Origin: an uncultured Lachnospiraceae bacterium
GTDB taxonomy: Bacteria; Bacillota; Clostridia; Lachnospirales; Lachnospiraceae
Length of the DNA stretch: 64,000 bases
NCBI GenBank assembly: GCA_910577645.1
Contig: CAJTOL010000014.1
Span: forward strand, 1-64,000
Reading direction: 5' to 3'
Shown: in pieces, positions 16,785 through 25,648 of the stretch
How the letters are laid out: every line of letters starts with the position of its first letter
Position numbering within the stretch: position 1 is the stretch's first letter
Notes under the pieces: model-generated
What the model saw: the letters and a program-made list of their open reading frames with translations, nothing else
Database searches by the model: none
What the model was told of the DNA's origin: nothing
Made by a program: the position numbers and the translations under genes

Positions 16785-18164
16785 TTACTCTGGCCATATC
16801 ACTTCTGTAATATCCGGGTAGCGTTCTTTAATTGCTGTCTCAAAATTGTATTTTGCTTTCTCGAAATCAACTTTACCTTGGAAATAATCGTTAAAGCTGT
16901 TCTGAATCAGTTCAACACATCCCTGATCATATGCGGATAATGGCGCAATCTTAATCTTCTCTGCAACCGGAGCAAAGTACTCAAACGGATTCTGCCCGCC
17001 AAGGAATTCCGAAGCAAAGCTGCTGTCTGCTGCCGCCTTTTTCATACCGTCTGTTGTATTTGTAAAATCCGAATAATCCTTGGAAATCTTTAACAGATTA
17101 TCCTGGTTTGCAGTTACTGCAAGAATAATATCTTTTACGTATTCCGGGTTATCTGTTCCTGTACATGCATGAACATAAGAACCTCCCCAATTATATTCCT
17201 GTGGAGGATTGGTAACTGCCCATGCGCCGGTTTCTCCGTCCCAATTGGGATTCAATACAAAGTCAATTCCCCATGCAGGAAGCAGGAATGAAAATACTTT
17301 AGATGCAGAACCCATGGATTTATTCCAATCGTCATTCCATTGTCCCTTCACGGTTTTGTCCAGATACCCTGCATCCAGCCACTCCTTAGAACTTTCTACC
17401 CAATTCATTATCATTGGATCAACATTGACCGTGGTTTCACCCGGCTTTACCCATGATTCAGAAATACTGTTTCCGTAAAGGCGAAATGTATCCGTATAAG
17501 AAGCAAATGTAAAATATCCCTTTGACTTTAACTCTTCTGCCGTCGCCTTCATTGTATCCCAGTCTTTTACTTTCTCTCCCACCTGTTTTGGATCATCTGT
17601 TCCAAATACATCTTTTGCAATGTCACGGCGGTATACTAGCAGTCCGGGGCAGCACTGCCATGTAGAACCTCGCTGTACGCCATTTGCATCAGAAGCTGTA
17701 GTCTTTGTAAAACTATACTGGTCCTTTAAATCCGTATCCGGATCAATTCCTAAGTCCTTAAGAGGAATTGCAACATCTGCGTCTGCATCTGTATATTTAT
17801 TTACATAGTCTGTCTCTGACAAAAAGATATCTATCTTATCATCATCTGCAGCATTTTCTTGATTTAAAAGCGCCTCGTCCAGTTTCTGCTGATAAACGCC
17901 ATCCTGATTCGGATTAATAATCCAGTGAATCTCCGTCCCATCTTTCAACGTGGTTACCGTTCCGTCACTGGATGTTTTCTCTACCTTGGGATAAACAGCT
18001 TCTACACGCTCGCGAAACTCATCATTCCATGAATAAATATTAATTACTTTTCCTTCCTCTGCAGTGTCTGCTCCTGCATTTGACTTTCCGGAATTTCCGC
18101 ATCCGGCCAGAGTCCCGGCGCACATACTTGCAACAAGAATCAGCGAAATCATTCTTTTTTTCAT
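16785..18164 (-). CDS. Extracellular solute-binding lipoprotein (459 aa)
   Basis: A family 1 binding protein for the beta-glucoside importer. The signal peptide ends in TLAGC with lipid Cys22. The mature protein starts with a short Ser/Gly/Asn/Ala linker and then INIYSWNDEFRERVEAVYPK. Many aromatic residues (for example NPNWDGETGAWAVTNPPQEY) suit stacking on sugar rings. GATAGGAG precedes the ATG. It heads a leftward operon divergent from the two GH94 phosphorylase genes. Confidence 0.9.
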   Translation of the reverse strand: MKKRMISLILVASMCAGTLAGCGNSGKSNAGADTAEEGKVINIYSWNDEFRERVEAVYPKVEKTSSDGTVTTLKDGTEIHWIINPNQDGVYQQKLDEALLNQENAADDDKIDIFLSETDYVNKYTDADADVAIPLKDLGIDPDTDLKDQYSFTKTTASDANGVQRGSTWQCCPGLLVYRRDIAKDVFGTDDPKQVGEKVKDWDTMKATAEELKSKGYFTFASYTDTFRLYGNSISESWVKPGETTVNVDPMIMNWVESSKEWLDAGYLDKTVKGQWNDDWNKSMGSASKVFSFLLPAWGIDFVLNPNWDGETGAWAVTNPPQEYNWGGSYVHACTGTDNPEYVKDIILAVTANQDNLLKISKDYSDFTNTTDGMKKAAADSSFASEFLGGQNPFEYFAPVAEKIKIAPLSAYDQGCVELIQNSFNDYFQGKVDFEKAKYNFETAIKERYPDITEVIWPE

Positions 18165-18180
18165 ATTATTTCTCCTATCT

Positions 18181-18212
18181 GTGAGTTTCCTCTCACGTTT
18201 TTTTGTATTATA
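18181..18212 (-). promoter_or_regulatory. Leader hairpin and -10 box of the leftward operon
   Basis: TATAAT on the minus strand (18207-18212) is a likely -10 box; the -35 is weak. The leader carries a small inverted repeat, GTGAG (18181-18185) and CTCAC (18192-18196). Confidence 0.4.
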
Positions 18213-18259
18213 GCCAAATTATTTTTGACAATATATTATAAATTTCGAAAAAATATCAA

Positions 18260-18302
18260 ATTCATGACATAATTTCAAATCTGCACACTTAAGGTCATGA
18301 AT
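18260..18302. promoter_or_regulatory. 9-bp inverted repeat in the divergent regulatory region
   Basis: ATTCATGAC (18260-18268) and GTCATGAAT (18294-18302) are perfect inverted copies 25 bases apart, roughly midway between the two divergent operons. They are candidate binding sites for a regulator, with the AraC protein at 23625 as first suspect. Confidence 0.45.
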
Positions 18303-18349
18303 CTAATATTTTTTACATGATTCTTATTTTTGCTAAAATATATTTCTAG

Positions 18350-18355
18350 TATAAT
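18350..18355 (+). promoter_or_regulatory. -10 box for the GH94 operon
   Basis: TATAAT lies 58 bases before the TTG start. No good -35 is seen 16-18 bases upstream, which fits an activator-dependent promoter. Confidence 0.4.
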
Positions 18356-18413
18356 TACTACACTTCAATAAAGTGTTTAAATACAACCTACCATAAAGAA
18401 AGGAGTCGATCTC

Positions 18414-21113
18414 TTGAAACACGTACACTTTATAGGCGAAAATGGAAGCTTTACATTAAATAATCCTGAAAATACCAGCTATCTTTATTTTCCTCTTGCT
18501 TCAGAGTATGGATTAAAAAGCTCCATTACGCCCAATCTTGGAGGAGATGCTAAGCTCGATCAGAATAGCTTCCTTCTGGAACCTGTCAGCTCCGAAAGTC
18601 TCCACAACAATCGTTCTGCCCGCAATTTCTGGTGTGTTATTGACGGCGCTCAAATATATTCTGCCGCCGGAGTCTCCCCGGAACAGGAAGGCGTCAAGTT
18701 CACTTCAAAACAGGATGAAAGTAAGCTAACTGCCGGATTTATGTGGCACAAGGTAGAACGGGTTTCCTCTGTTCTGCAGCTTAAGTCCACAGTAACCTCT
18801 TTTATTCCGTGGAGGCATAATGTAGAAATTATGCACATTGTAATTCAAAACCAATCCGAATGCAGCCGCGAGTTAACTCCTTATGCCGCCATCCCGATTT
18901 ATGGCAGAAGCGCCGATAATTTAAGAGACCACCGGCATGTTACCTCTCTTCTGCATCGTATAGAAACAATTGAAAACGGTATATTAGTATGTCCGTCCAT
19001 GTCTTTTGATGAACGGGGACACCATTCTAATCAACGTATTTATTATGTTCTGGGATGTACCGGAGATGGAAAAAAACCAATTCGTTTTTTCCCGACGGTT
19101 GAGGATTTTATCGGGGAAGGAGGCTCTTACACTCATCCGCGATCTGTATATGAGCGCCTGGAAGGAAGTCCATATCCTTATCAAACTGCCGGAAAAGAGG
19201 CAATGGGCGCATTTCGTTTTGAAGACGTCGCTCTGCGGCCCGGAGAATGTATCGAATATGTTCTTTTTCTGGGTGCAGAGAACAGCAGAACGGATATTCA
19301 AAATATATTTCATAAGTATAATAGCTCCGATAAAGTCAGGAAAGAATTAAAAGAAACCCAATTCTATTGGGAGAAAAAGGTAAATATATCCTTCCACACC
19401 CGGGATGAAAAATTTGATAATTGGATGAAATGGATCTGTTTCCAACCATTTCTGCGCCGTCTGTTTGGATGCTCTTTTCTTCCTCATCATGATTATGGAC
19501 GCGGCGGAAGAGGATGGCGCGATCTGTGGCAGGATTGTCTTTCCCTGCTTCTGATGGAGCCGCAAAATGTAAGGAATATGATTTTAAAAAACTATGGCGG
19601 CGTCCGCATTGACGGCACCAATGCCACCATTATTGGAGAAGGGGACGGAAACTTTATTGCAGATCGCAATGGTATTGCCCGGGTTTGGATGGATCATGCC
19701 CTCTGGCCCCTCATGACCACCAGGCTTTACATTAACCAGACAGGGGACGTGAATATACTCAGCCAGAAAGCACCTTATTTTAAAGATGCTCAATCCATGC
19801 GCGGAACTGCCATTGATCCTCTCTGGACGGATGACTATGGCAATAAGCAGCGCACCGAAGATGGTTCCATCCATACCGGAAGTATTCTTGAACACCTTTT
19901 GATACAACAACTTACTGCATTTTATGAAGTGGGTGAGCACAATATTTACCGGTTGAGAGGGGCCGATTGGAATGATGCTCTGGATATGGCTTCAGAGCGC
20001 GGGGAAAGCGTTGCTTTTACATGTGCCTATGTCGGGAATCTAAGGACTCTTGTTTCTATGATCCATCTGTTGGATAGTCAGCAGCCCGGGCAGGACATTG
20101 AACTCATAGAAGAACTCCAAATTCTGTTGAACACAGGCTCTGAGCTCTTCGATGATATAGACGGGAAACATAAGGTTCTGGAAAACTACACTCGCCTTTG
20201 CCAGCATAATGTCAGCGGAAGGCACATACAGGTGTCTCTTTCTTCCCTGGCTGCCAGCCTTCTCCATAAAGCTGTCTGGCTTACGAATTTTATCCGCAGC
20301 CAGGAGTGGATCCAAAGTGAAGACGGTAACGGATGGTTTAACAGCTATTATGATAATCATGGTCAGGCCGTAGAAGGATTCTTTGAAGGTCATGTACGCA
20401 TGCTACTCACTGGACAAGTGTTTTCCATTATGGGGGATGTAGCTACTCACCAGCAGATTCAACAAATTGTCCAAAGCGTAGATTCCTATCTCTACGCCCC
20501 GGAAATCGGCGGTTACCGGCTTAATACAGATTTCCGCGAATTGAAATTCGATATGGGGCGTATGTTTGGGTTTGCCTATGGCGAAAAGGAAAATGGAGCA
20601 GTTTTCTCGCACATGGCAGTTATGTATGCCAATGCGCTGTACCAACGTGGATTTGCCAGAGAAGGATGGAAGGCTCTGAAAGCTCTCGCCTATACTGCCC
20701 TGGACTTTGATACCAGCCATATTTATCCAGGCATTCCAGAATATTTCAGAGGAGACGGGCGCGGAATGTACCATTATCTTACTGGTGCTGCAAGCTGGTT
20801 TATGCTGACTATGATTACCGAAGTATTCGGTGTTCGCGGAGCAGCAGGAGATTTGATACTACATCCCAAACTTCTTTCTGAGCAGTTTGACCAAAAGGGA
20901 ATCGCTTCCATTCAGCTTACATTTTCAGGAAAAGTATTACACATTTCCTACATAAATAAATCCGGCAAAGACTATGGCTCCTATACAGTATCCGCTGCCC
21001 AATGTGATGGGACAAAATTAGAGGTATGCGAACATTCTTACGCTGTAATTCCAAAAGAAATACTTTGCTCCCTCTCTGACGAATTGCACGAAATAATCGT
21101 GACTTTGCAGTAA
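18414..21113 (+). CDS. GH94 beta-glycoside phosphorylase, long form (899 aa)
   Basis: GH94 enzymes split beta-linked glucosides with phosphate to give glucose-1-phosphate. The catalytic (alpha/alpha)6 barrel contains RGADWNDALDMA at about residues 515-526; the ADWND block holds the family's general acid. A later YHYLTGAASWFM carries the His/Thr-Gly phosphate-site pattern. DYGRGGRGWRDLWQD lies near the start of the barrel. Translation starts at TTG 18414 with AAAGGAG upstream. The long N-terminal part and the ERGESVAF segment differ from the cellobiose phosphorylase next door, so a different linkage, such as beta-1,3, is likely. That specificity is a guess from length and motif only. Confidence 0.82.
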   Translation: MKHVHFIGENGSFTLNNPENTSYLYFPLASEYGLKSSITPNLGGDAKLDQNSFLLEPVSSESLHNNRSARNFWCVIDGAQIYSAAGVSPEQEGVKFTSKQDESKLTAGFMWHKVERVSSVLQLKSTVTSFIPWRHNVEIMHIVIQNQSECSRELTPYAAIPIYGRSADNLRDHRHVTSLLHRIETIENGILVCPSMSFDERGHHSNQRIYYVLGCTGDGKKPIRFFPTVEDFIGEGGSYTHPRSVYERLEGSPYPYQTAGKEAMGAFRFEDVALRPGECIEYVLFLGAENSRTDIQNIFHKYNSSDKVRKELKETQFYWEKKVNISFHTRDEKFDNWMKWICFQPFLRRLFGCSFLPHHDYGRGGRGWRDLWQDCLSLLLMEPQNVRNMILKNYGGVRIDGTNATIIGEGDGNFIADRNGIARVWMDHALWPLMTTRLYINQTGDVNILSQKAPYFKDAQSMRGTAIDPLWTDDYGNKQRTEDGSIHTGSILEHLLIQQLTAFYEVGEHNIYRLRGADWNDALDMASERGESVAFTCAYVGNLRTLVSMIHLLDSQQPGQDIELIEELQILLNTGSELFDDIDGKHKVLENYTRLCQHNVSGRHIQVSLSSLAASLLHKAVWLTNFIRSQEWIQSEDGNGWFNSYYDNHGQAVEGFFEGHVRMLLTGQVFSIMGDVATHQQIQQIVQSVDSYLYAPEIGGYRLNTDFRELKFDMGRMFGFAYGEKENGAVFSHMAVMYANALYQRGFAREGWKALKALAYTALDFDTSHIYPGIPEYFRGDGRGMYHYLTGAASWFMLTMITEVFGVRGAAGDLILHPKLLSEQFDQKGIASIQLTFSGKVLHISYINKSGKDYGSYTVSAAQCDGTKLEVCEHSYAVIPKEILCSLSDELHEIIVTLQ

Positions 21114-21149
21114 ATTTATAAAATTATTGAAAGGAACAGATACAATTTT

Positions 21150-23561
21150 ATGAGATATGGATATTTTGACGACAAAAATCGAGAATACGTAATTGAGCGC
21201 CCTGACACTCCTGCTCCCTGGGTTAATTATCTTGGTTCTCCCGAATACGGAGCAATTATCTCCAACAATGCCGGCGGCTACAGCTTTGAAAAGTCCGGCG
21301 CCAATGGCCGAATCCTTCGCTATGTGTTTAATAACTTTGATCAGCCCGGACGTTATATATACATCCGTGACAACGAATCAAAAGATTATTGGTCTGCTTC
21401 CTGGCAGCCGGTAGGAAAAGATCTGACCTGTTATCAAAGCGAATGCCGCCATGGTATGGGTTATACAAAGATAGCCGCCAATTATGACGGCATCCGCTCC
21501 CAGGCAACCTACTATGTTCCTTTAGGAAAATCTCATGAGGTCTGGTCCCTCTGTGTAACCAATAATTCCAACAAAAGAAGGTCGCTCACATTAACCGGGT
21601 ATGCAGAATTCACTAACCACAGCAATTATGAGCAGGATCAGGTGAATCTCCAATACTCTTTGTTCATTAGCAAAACATCCTTTATCCAAAATCGTATTAT
21701 GCAGGATGTCCACGGCAATCTGGACAGCATCCCTTGTAGCGAACAGATAGATCATAAAAACGTAACCCACCGCTTTTTTGGTCTTGCAGGCGCCGCCGTG
21801 TCTTCCTACTGCGGCGGAAAAGAAGAGTTTCTCGGAAGATACCATGGATATGGCAACCCCCAGGGGGTTATCTCCGGCAATCTTGGAAACATCACCAGCT
21901 ATAATGAAAATTCCTGCGGGGCACTTTCCTGTTGTATGACATTAATGCCTGGTGAGACGAAAACTATTCTTTTCCTTCTTGGAATGAAATCATCTGCTGA
22001 AGCTGACTCTGTCATTTCCTGTTATGCACACCCTGAAGAAGTTGTGTCCCAGGAACTTATGATGCTAAAAAAGGATTGGAATAAGCGGTTGGAAGGCCTT
22101 CAGGTCAATACCCCGAGTCCTGAATTCAACACTATGTTGAATATCTGGAATGCCTATAACTGTTTCATAACATTTATCTGGTCCCGGGCCGCCTCTTTTA
22201 TTTACTGCGGTCTGCGTAACGGCTTCGGATATCGAGATACCGTTCAAGATATCCAGGGAATCATTCATCTGGCTCCGGAAATGGCGCTGGATAAGATTCG
22301 ATTTATGCTTTCAGCCCAGGTAAATAATGGCGGAGGCCTTCCTCTGGTAAAATTTACCCACAATCCAGGCCATGAAGATACCCCTGATGACGTTTCTTAT
22401 GTACAGGAGACAGGACATCCCGCTTATCGGGCCGATGATGCCTTATGGCTCTTTCCTACTATTTATAAATATATTGCAGAAACCGGGAATACCGAATTTT
22501 TGGATGAGATAATCCCTTTTGCCAACAAGGAAGAAGCTAGTGTCTATGAACACCTGAAACGCGCCATCCAATTTTCCCTTGATCATTTGGGGCCTCATGG
22601 TATGCCGGCGGGATTGTATGCTGACTGGAATGACTGTCTAAGACTTGGAAAAAACGGAGAATCCTCCTTTGTTGCTATGCAGTTCTATTATGCTATAAGT
22701 ATCTTAAAGAAACTTGCAGAATCCAAAGAAGATACCGATTATATCCGATATTTGGATAACAAGCTCTCCCAGATGGAAAAATTGATTCAAACCCTCTGCT
22801 GGGACGGCGACCGTTTTATCCGTGGATATACAGAAGCCGGAGAACGTATTGGCGCAGCAGCAGATCCGGAAGCCAACATGTGGCTAAATCCCCAGAGCTG
22901 GGCTGTAATCAGCGGTCTTGCTTCCTGCCAACAGGCTAATGCTGCAATGAATAATGTATATGAACGCTTAAATACGTCCTATGGAGCCCTCCTTATGGAT
23001 CCTCCCTATCATGCACACTCTTTTGACGGCGCGCTAGCTGTCATCTATAATCAGGGCGCCAAGGAAAATTCCGGAATTTTCTCTCAATCCCAGGGCTGGC
23101 TGATTCTGGCAGAAGCCCTTTTGGGACACGGAAACCGCGCGTTTTCCTACTTTATGGAAAATTCACCGGCAGCCCAAAATAACCATGCAGAGATACGCCA
23201 TCTGGAACCATATTGTTATGGACAATTTACTGAGGGCAGAGCCAGCCAGCATTTTGGCCGTTCTCATGTACACTGGCTCACCGGAACAGCTTCCACCGTC
23301 ATGGTAGGATGTGTAGAAGGAATTTTAGGACTTCGGCCAGATCTTTACGGACTTAAACTGGCCCCATCCATTCCCAAGGATTGGAAACGTTTTGAAGTAA
23401 ATAAAATCTTCCGCGGAAAAAAACTGCATATCATCGTAGAAAATCCTGACGGGAAAGAAACCGGATGTGCAAAGCTCATGCTCAACGGCAATCTTATTAA
23501 TAATAATTACATTCCTGCAAAGCTTCTGGATGAAAAGAATGAAATTCTTTTGATCCTATAA
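21150..23561 (+). CDS. GH94 cellobiose phosphorylase-like enzyme (803 aa)
   Basis: The N-terminus MRYGYFDDKNREYVIERPDT closely recalls cellobiose phosphorylases (YFDD-x-x-REYVI-x-RPDTP-x-PW-x-NYLG). The barrel holds GYRDTVQDIQG and YADWNDCLRLG (ADWND at residues 491-495, with the general acid). The phosphate site reads GRSHVHWLTGTAS. The length fits the cellobiose/chitobiose branch of GH94. AAAGGA lies before the ATG, 36 bases after the preceding GH94 gene. It would convert imported cellobiose-like sugars to glucose-1-phosphate and glucose in the cytoplasm. Confidence 0.87.
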   Translation: MRYGYFDDKNREYVIERPDTPAPWVNYLGSPEYGAIISNNAGGYSFEKSGANGRILRYVFNNFDQPGRYIYIRDNESKDYWSASWQPVGKDLTCYQSECRHGMGYTKIAANYDGIRSQATYYVPLGKSHEVWSLCVTNNSNKRRSLTLTGYAEFTNHSNYEQDQVNLQYSLFISKTSFIQNRIMQDVHGNLDSIPCSEQIDHKNVTHRFFGLAGAAVSSYCGGKEEFLGRYHGYGNPQGVISGNLGNITSYNENSCGALSCCMTLMPGETKTILFLLGMKSSAEADSVISCYAHPEEVVSQELMMLKKDWNKRLEGLQVNTPSPEFNTMLNIWNAYNCFITFIWSRAASFIYCGLRNGFGYRDTVQDIQGIIHLAPEMALDKIRFMLSAQVNNGGGLPLVKFTHNPGHEDTPDDVSYVQETGHPAYRADDALWLFPTIYKYIAETGNTEFLDEIIPFANKEEASVYEHLKRAIQFSLDHLGPHGMPAGLYADWNDCLRLGKNGESSFVAMQFYYAISILKKLAESKEDTDYIRYLDNKLSQMEKLIQTLCWDGDRFIRGYTEAGERIGAAADPEANMWLNPQSWAVISGLASCQQANAAMNNVYERLNTSYGALLMDPPYHAHSFDGALAVIYNQGAKENSGIFSQSQGWLILAEALLGHGNRAFSYFMENSPAAQNNHAEIRHLEPYCYGQFTEGRASQHFGRSHVHWLTGTASTVMVGCVEGILGLRPDLYGLKLAPSIPKDWKRFEVNKIFRGKKLHIIVENPDGKETGCAKLMLNGNLINNNYIPAKLLDEKNEILLIL

Positions 23562-23585
23562 CTAAAAATAAGGCTTTTTAACAGC

Positions 23586-23616
23586 TTCGGGCCGGCGCAA
23601 CATGCGCCAGCCCGAA
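23586..23616. terminator. Hairpin between convergent GH94 and AraC genes
   Basis: TTCGGGC (23586-23592) pairs with GCCCGAA (23610-23616), and after one mismatch GGCGCA pairs with TGCGCC around a three-base loop. It is GC-rich and sits between converging genes. The T-runs are poor, but a shared terminator is the natural reading. Confidence 0.6.
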
Positions 23617-23624
23617 CTTATTCT

Positions 23625-24377
23625 CTATTCTTGTATATCCCATTGTATTTTATGGTTTTGATCCCGATATTTTTTGGGAGTCATGCCTACTGTTTCCCGA
23701 AATTGTTGTATAAAATGGCTTTGCGACGAAAAGGATAGTCTGTTTGCTATTTCAATCATAGAATAATTGCTGAATTTCAAAAGATTTTTCGCCATACTAA
23801 TCTTTTGTTCCCGAATGTATGCGCTTACAGAAATCCCTGTTTCCTTTTTAAACAGGCGAGACAAATAGCTTGCAGATACGCCAAACTCCTCCGCCAGATT
23901 TTCAATCGTAATTCGTTCTTTTATATGTGCATAGATATACTCTTTACAGGCATTGATATGTTTAGAATTTGTATCTTTTCTAAAATACCTCTGCATTTTT
24001 TGTGCATAATCGATTACCATCTCATCATGCAGATTTTGTACTTCCTGTACTGTATCAATATCATCCAGTTTTTGAATGTAGAAATCACTCAGACGAAACG
24101 CTTTCTCCAGCTCCATTCCCTTCTGCACAGATATACGCGTTACCATTGCTGTCGTAATCACAAAATGATATTTTAAATTTACCACCGGATTTCTTGATAA
24201 TGTGCCGACTCCTTCACTGTCTATAAATTTCCCCATCCTGCAGTTTTCTTTTACTTTCTCTACATCACCATTCGTAACCGCCTGATAAAAGAGAAATTCT
24301 TCTGTGGGAGATCTATGCTCCATATCATCAAAATCATCGTCTGCTTCGTAACATAACCATTCCTTTTTATAGTTCAT
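23625..24377 (-). CDS. AraC-family transcriptional regulator (250 aa)
   Basis: The C-terminal 100 residues form a double helix-turn-helix AraC domain: ITIENLAEEFGVSASYLSRL and SMIEIANRLSFSSQSHFIQQ, ending in GMTPKKYRDQ. The N-terminal half (about 140 residues) is not a clear cupin; helical sequence such as ITTAMVTRISVQKGMELEKA resembles the domain of YSIRK/glucoside-operon AraC regulators. It is transcribed towards the GH94 genes and probably activates one or both beta-glucoside operons. GGGGATGA precedes the ATG. Confidence 0.87.
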   Translation of the reverse strand: MNYKKEWLCYEADDDFDDMEHRSPTEEFLFYQAVTNGDVEKVKENCRMGKFIDSEGVGTLSRNPVVNLKYHFVITTAMVTRISVQKGMELEKAFRLSDFYIQKLDDIDTVQEVQNLHDEMVIDYAQKMQRYFRKDTNSKHINACKEYIYAHIKERITIENLAEEFGVSASYLSRLFKKETGISVSAYIREQKISMAKNLLKFSNYSMIEIANRLSFSSQSHFIQQFRETVGMTPKKYRDQNHKIQWDIQE

Positions 24378-24504
24378 TCAAATCATCCCCATCATCGGAA
24401 AACCGGTTTTCATCTAATCAATTGCCTTTACAGTGCTCAGTATATCAGACTTTTGAAGAATTTGGCAATATGCTCTGATAAATTTTAAAAAATTCTGAGT
24501 AAAA

Positions 24505-24527
24505 GGGCCAGCGCAATGCGCTGACCC
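24505..24527 (-). terminator. Terminator of the HPr-like gene
   Basis: GGGCCAGCGC (24505-24514) pairs with GCGCTGACCC (24518-24527) around a three-base loop, with one G-U pair on the minus-strand RNA. CTTTTACT follows on the minus strand. Confidence 0.75.
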
Positions 24528-24562
24528 CTATTGGTTCTGATTGTTAATTTGCCGGCAATTCC

Positions 24563-24829
24563 TTACATCTCGCCTAAACCAGACTCAATTGCTTTGGTTA
24601 AGGTCTCCATAGCCTCTGCCTCATCCTCACCATCGCAGATCAAGTTAATCTCGGTGCCGCATTTAATGCCTGCCGCCATAACATTCAGCACGCTCTTCGC
24701 GACAATCCTTTTCTCACCGCTCTCAATAATAACATCACATTTAAATTTCATAGCGGTCTGGGATAATACTCCTGCGGGTCTTAAGTGTAATCCGGAAGGA
24801 TTCACTACAGTTAAAGTCTTGCTTAACAT
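24563..24829 (-). CDS. HPr-family phosphocarrier protein (88 aa)
   Basis: A small phosphocarrier of the PTS type. The active-site motif is NPSGLHLRPAG with His15 at the canonical position, and the regulatory-site motif is KSVLNVMAAG with Ser46, the HPr kinase target in Bacillota. The usual GLHARPA is altered to GLHLRPA. Length is normal for HPr. It stands alone, without ptsI, and has its own terminator. It could act in CcpA-type catabolite control as well as sugar transport. AGGAGAG precedes the ATG. Confidence 0.87.
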   Translation of the reverse strand: MLSKTLTVVNPSGLHLRPAGVLSQTAMKFKCDVIIESGEKRIVAKSVLNVMAAGIKCGTEINLICDGEDEAEAMETLTKAIESGLGEM

Positions 24830-24973
24830 ATCTGCTCTCTCCTCGTCTCTTTATTCTGTGGAAATTCAGAACCTTTTTCTGAAATCTCTAGTTAAATTTT
24901 AGTACAAATTACCAAAACTGTCAAGGGAAAGCCCTTCCGAATTCAATGTTTTTGGTAACAATTCGTTACGCGG

Positions 24974-25594
24974 CTACTTGGCTCGTTGCCCGCGGGAGTA
25001 AACGCACCCGCAGTAGTCCTGCCGGTACAAGCCATACTCCTCAGAGAGCTCTACAGAACGCTTATAGCCATTCTTTTTCTTAAAATCCGAAGGCAGGAAC
25101 GCCACCCCATATTCTGCCGCCAGCCGCTCTCCAATCTCATTCAGCCTGTCCGCCCGTTTTAAGGGACTGATAGTCAGGGTGGTGGTAAAATAGTCATAGC
25201 CTTTTCCCGCCGCCATGGCTGCCGCCGCCCGAAGCCGCAGCTCATAGCATTTCAAGCACCGTTCTCCTCCCTCCGGATCCGTCTCACGGCCCTTTACCTC
25301 CCGGTAAAATGCTTCCGGCTCATAGGGAGCGGCAATAAAGCTTACCGGATGTATAAAATCCATGGCAAAAATCAGGCGCTTCTGCTCCTCCACCCGTTTC
25401 TCATATTCTTCTTCCGGGAAAATATTGGGATTATAGTAGTATACTGTAATTTCAAAATACCTGGACAGGTACTCCAGAACATAGCTGCTGCAGGGCGCAC
25501 AGCAGCTATGCAAAAACAGGCGGGGCGCTTTCGCCTCCGCCTGAAACTCTGTCAGAATCCTGTCCAGCTCTCTCTGATAGTTTCTCTGATTCAT
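24974..25594 (-). CDS. queH: Epoxyqueuosine reductase QueH (206 aa)
   Basis: QueH reduces epoxyqueuosine to queuosine in tRNA, replacing the cobalamin-dependent QueG. The motif LHSCCAPCSSY (Cys31, Cys32, Cys35), the following YYYNPNIFPEEEYEKR, and a second Cys set (GGERCLKCYELR and YCGCVYS) are the family's metal and iron-sulfur ligands. TTTLTISPLK is also typical. AGGAGGA lies upstream of the ATG. No other queuosine gene is in the window. It follows rpoD by about 54 bases on the same strand. Confidence 0.92.
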   Translation of the reverse strand: MNQRNYQRELDRILTEFQAEAKAPRLFLHSCCAPCSSYVLEYLSRYFEITVYYYNPNIFPEEEYEKRVEEQKRLIFAMDFIHPVSFIAAPYEPEAFYREVKGRETDPEGGERCLKCYELRLRAAAAMAAGKGYDYFTTTLTISPLKRADRLNEIGERLAAEYGVAFLPSDFKKKNGYKRSVELSEEYGLYRQDYCGCVYSRGQRAK

Positions 25595-25648
25595 ATTATT
25601 TTGGATTCCTCCTGATTAAAGGATCTGCCCGAAAGCGCAGGACTTCCT

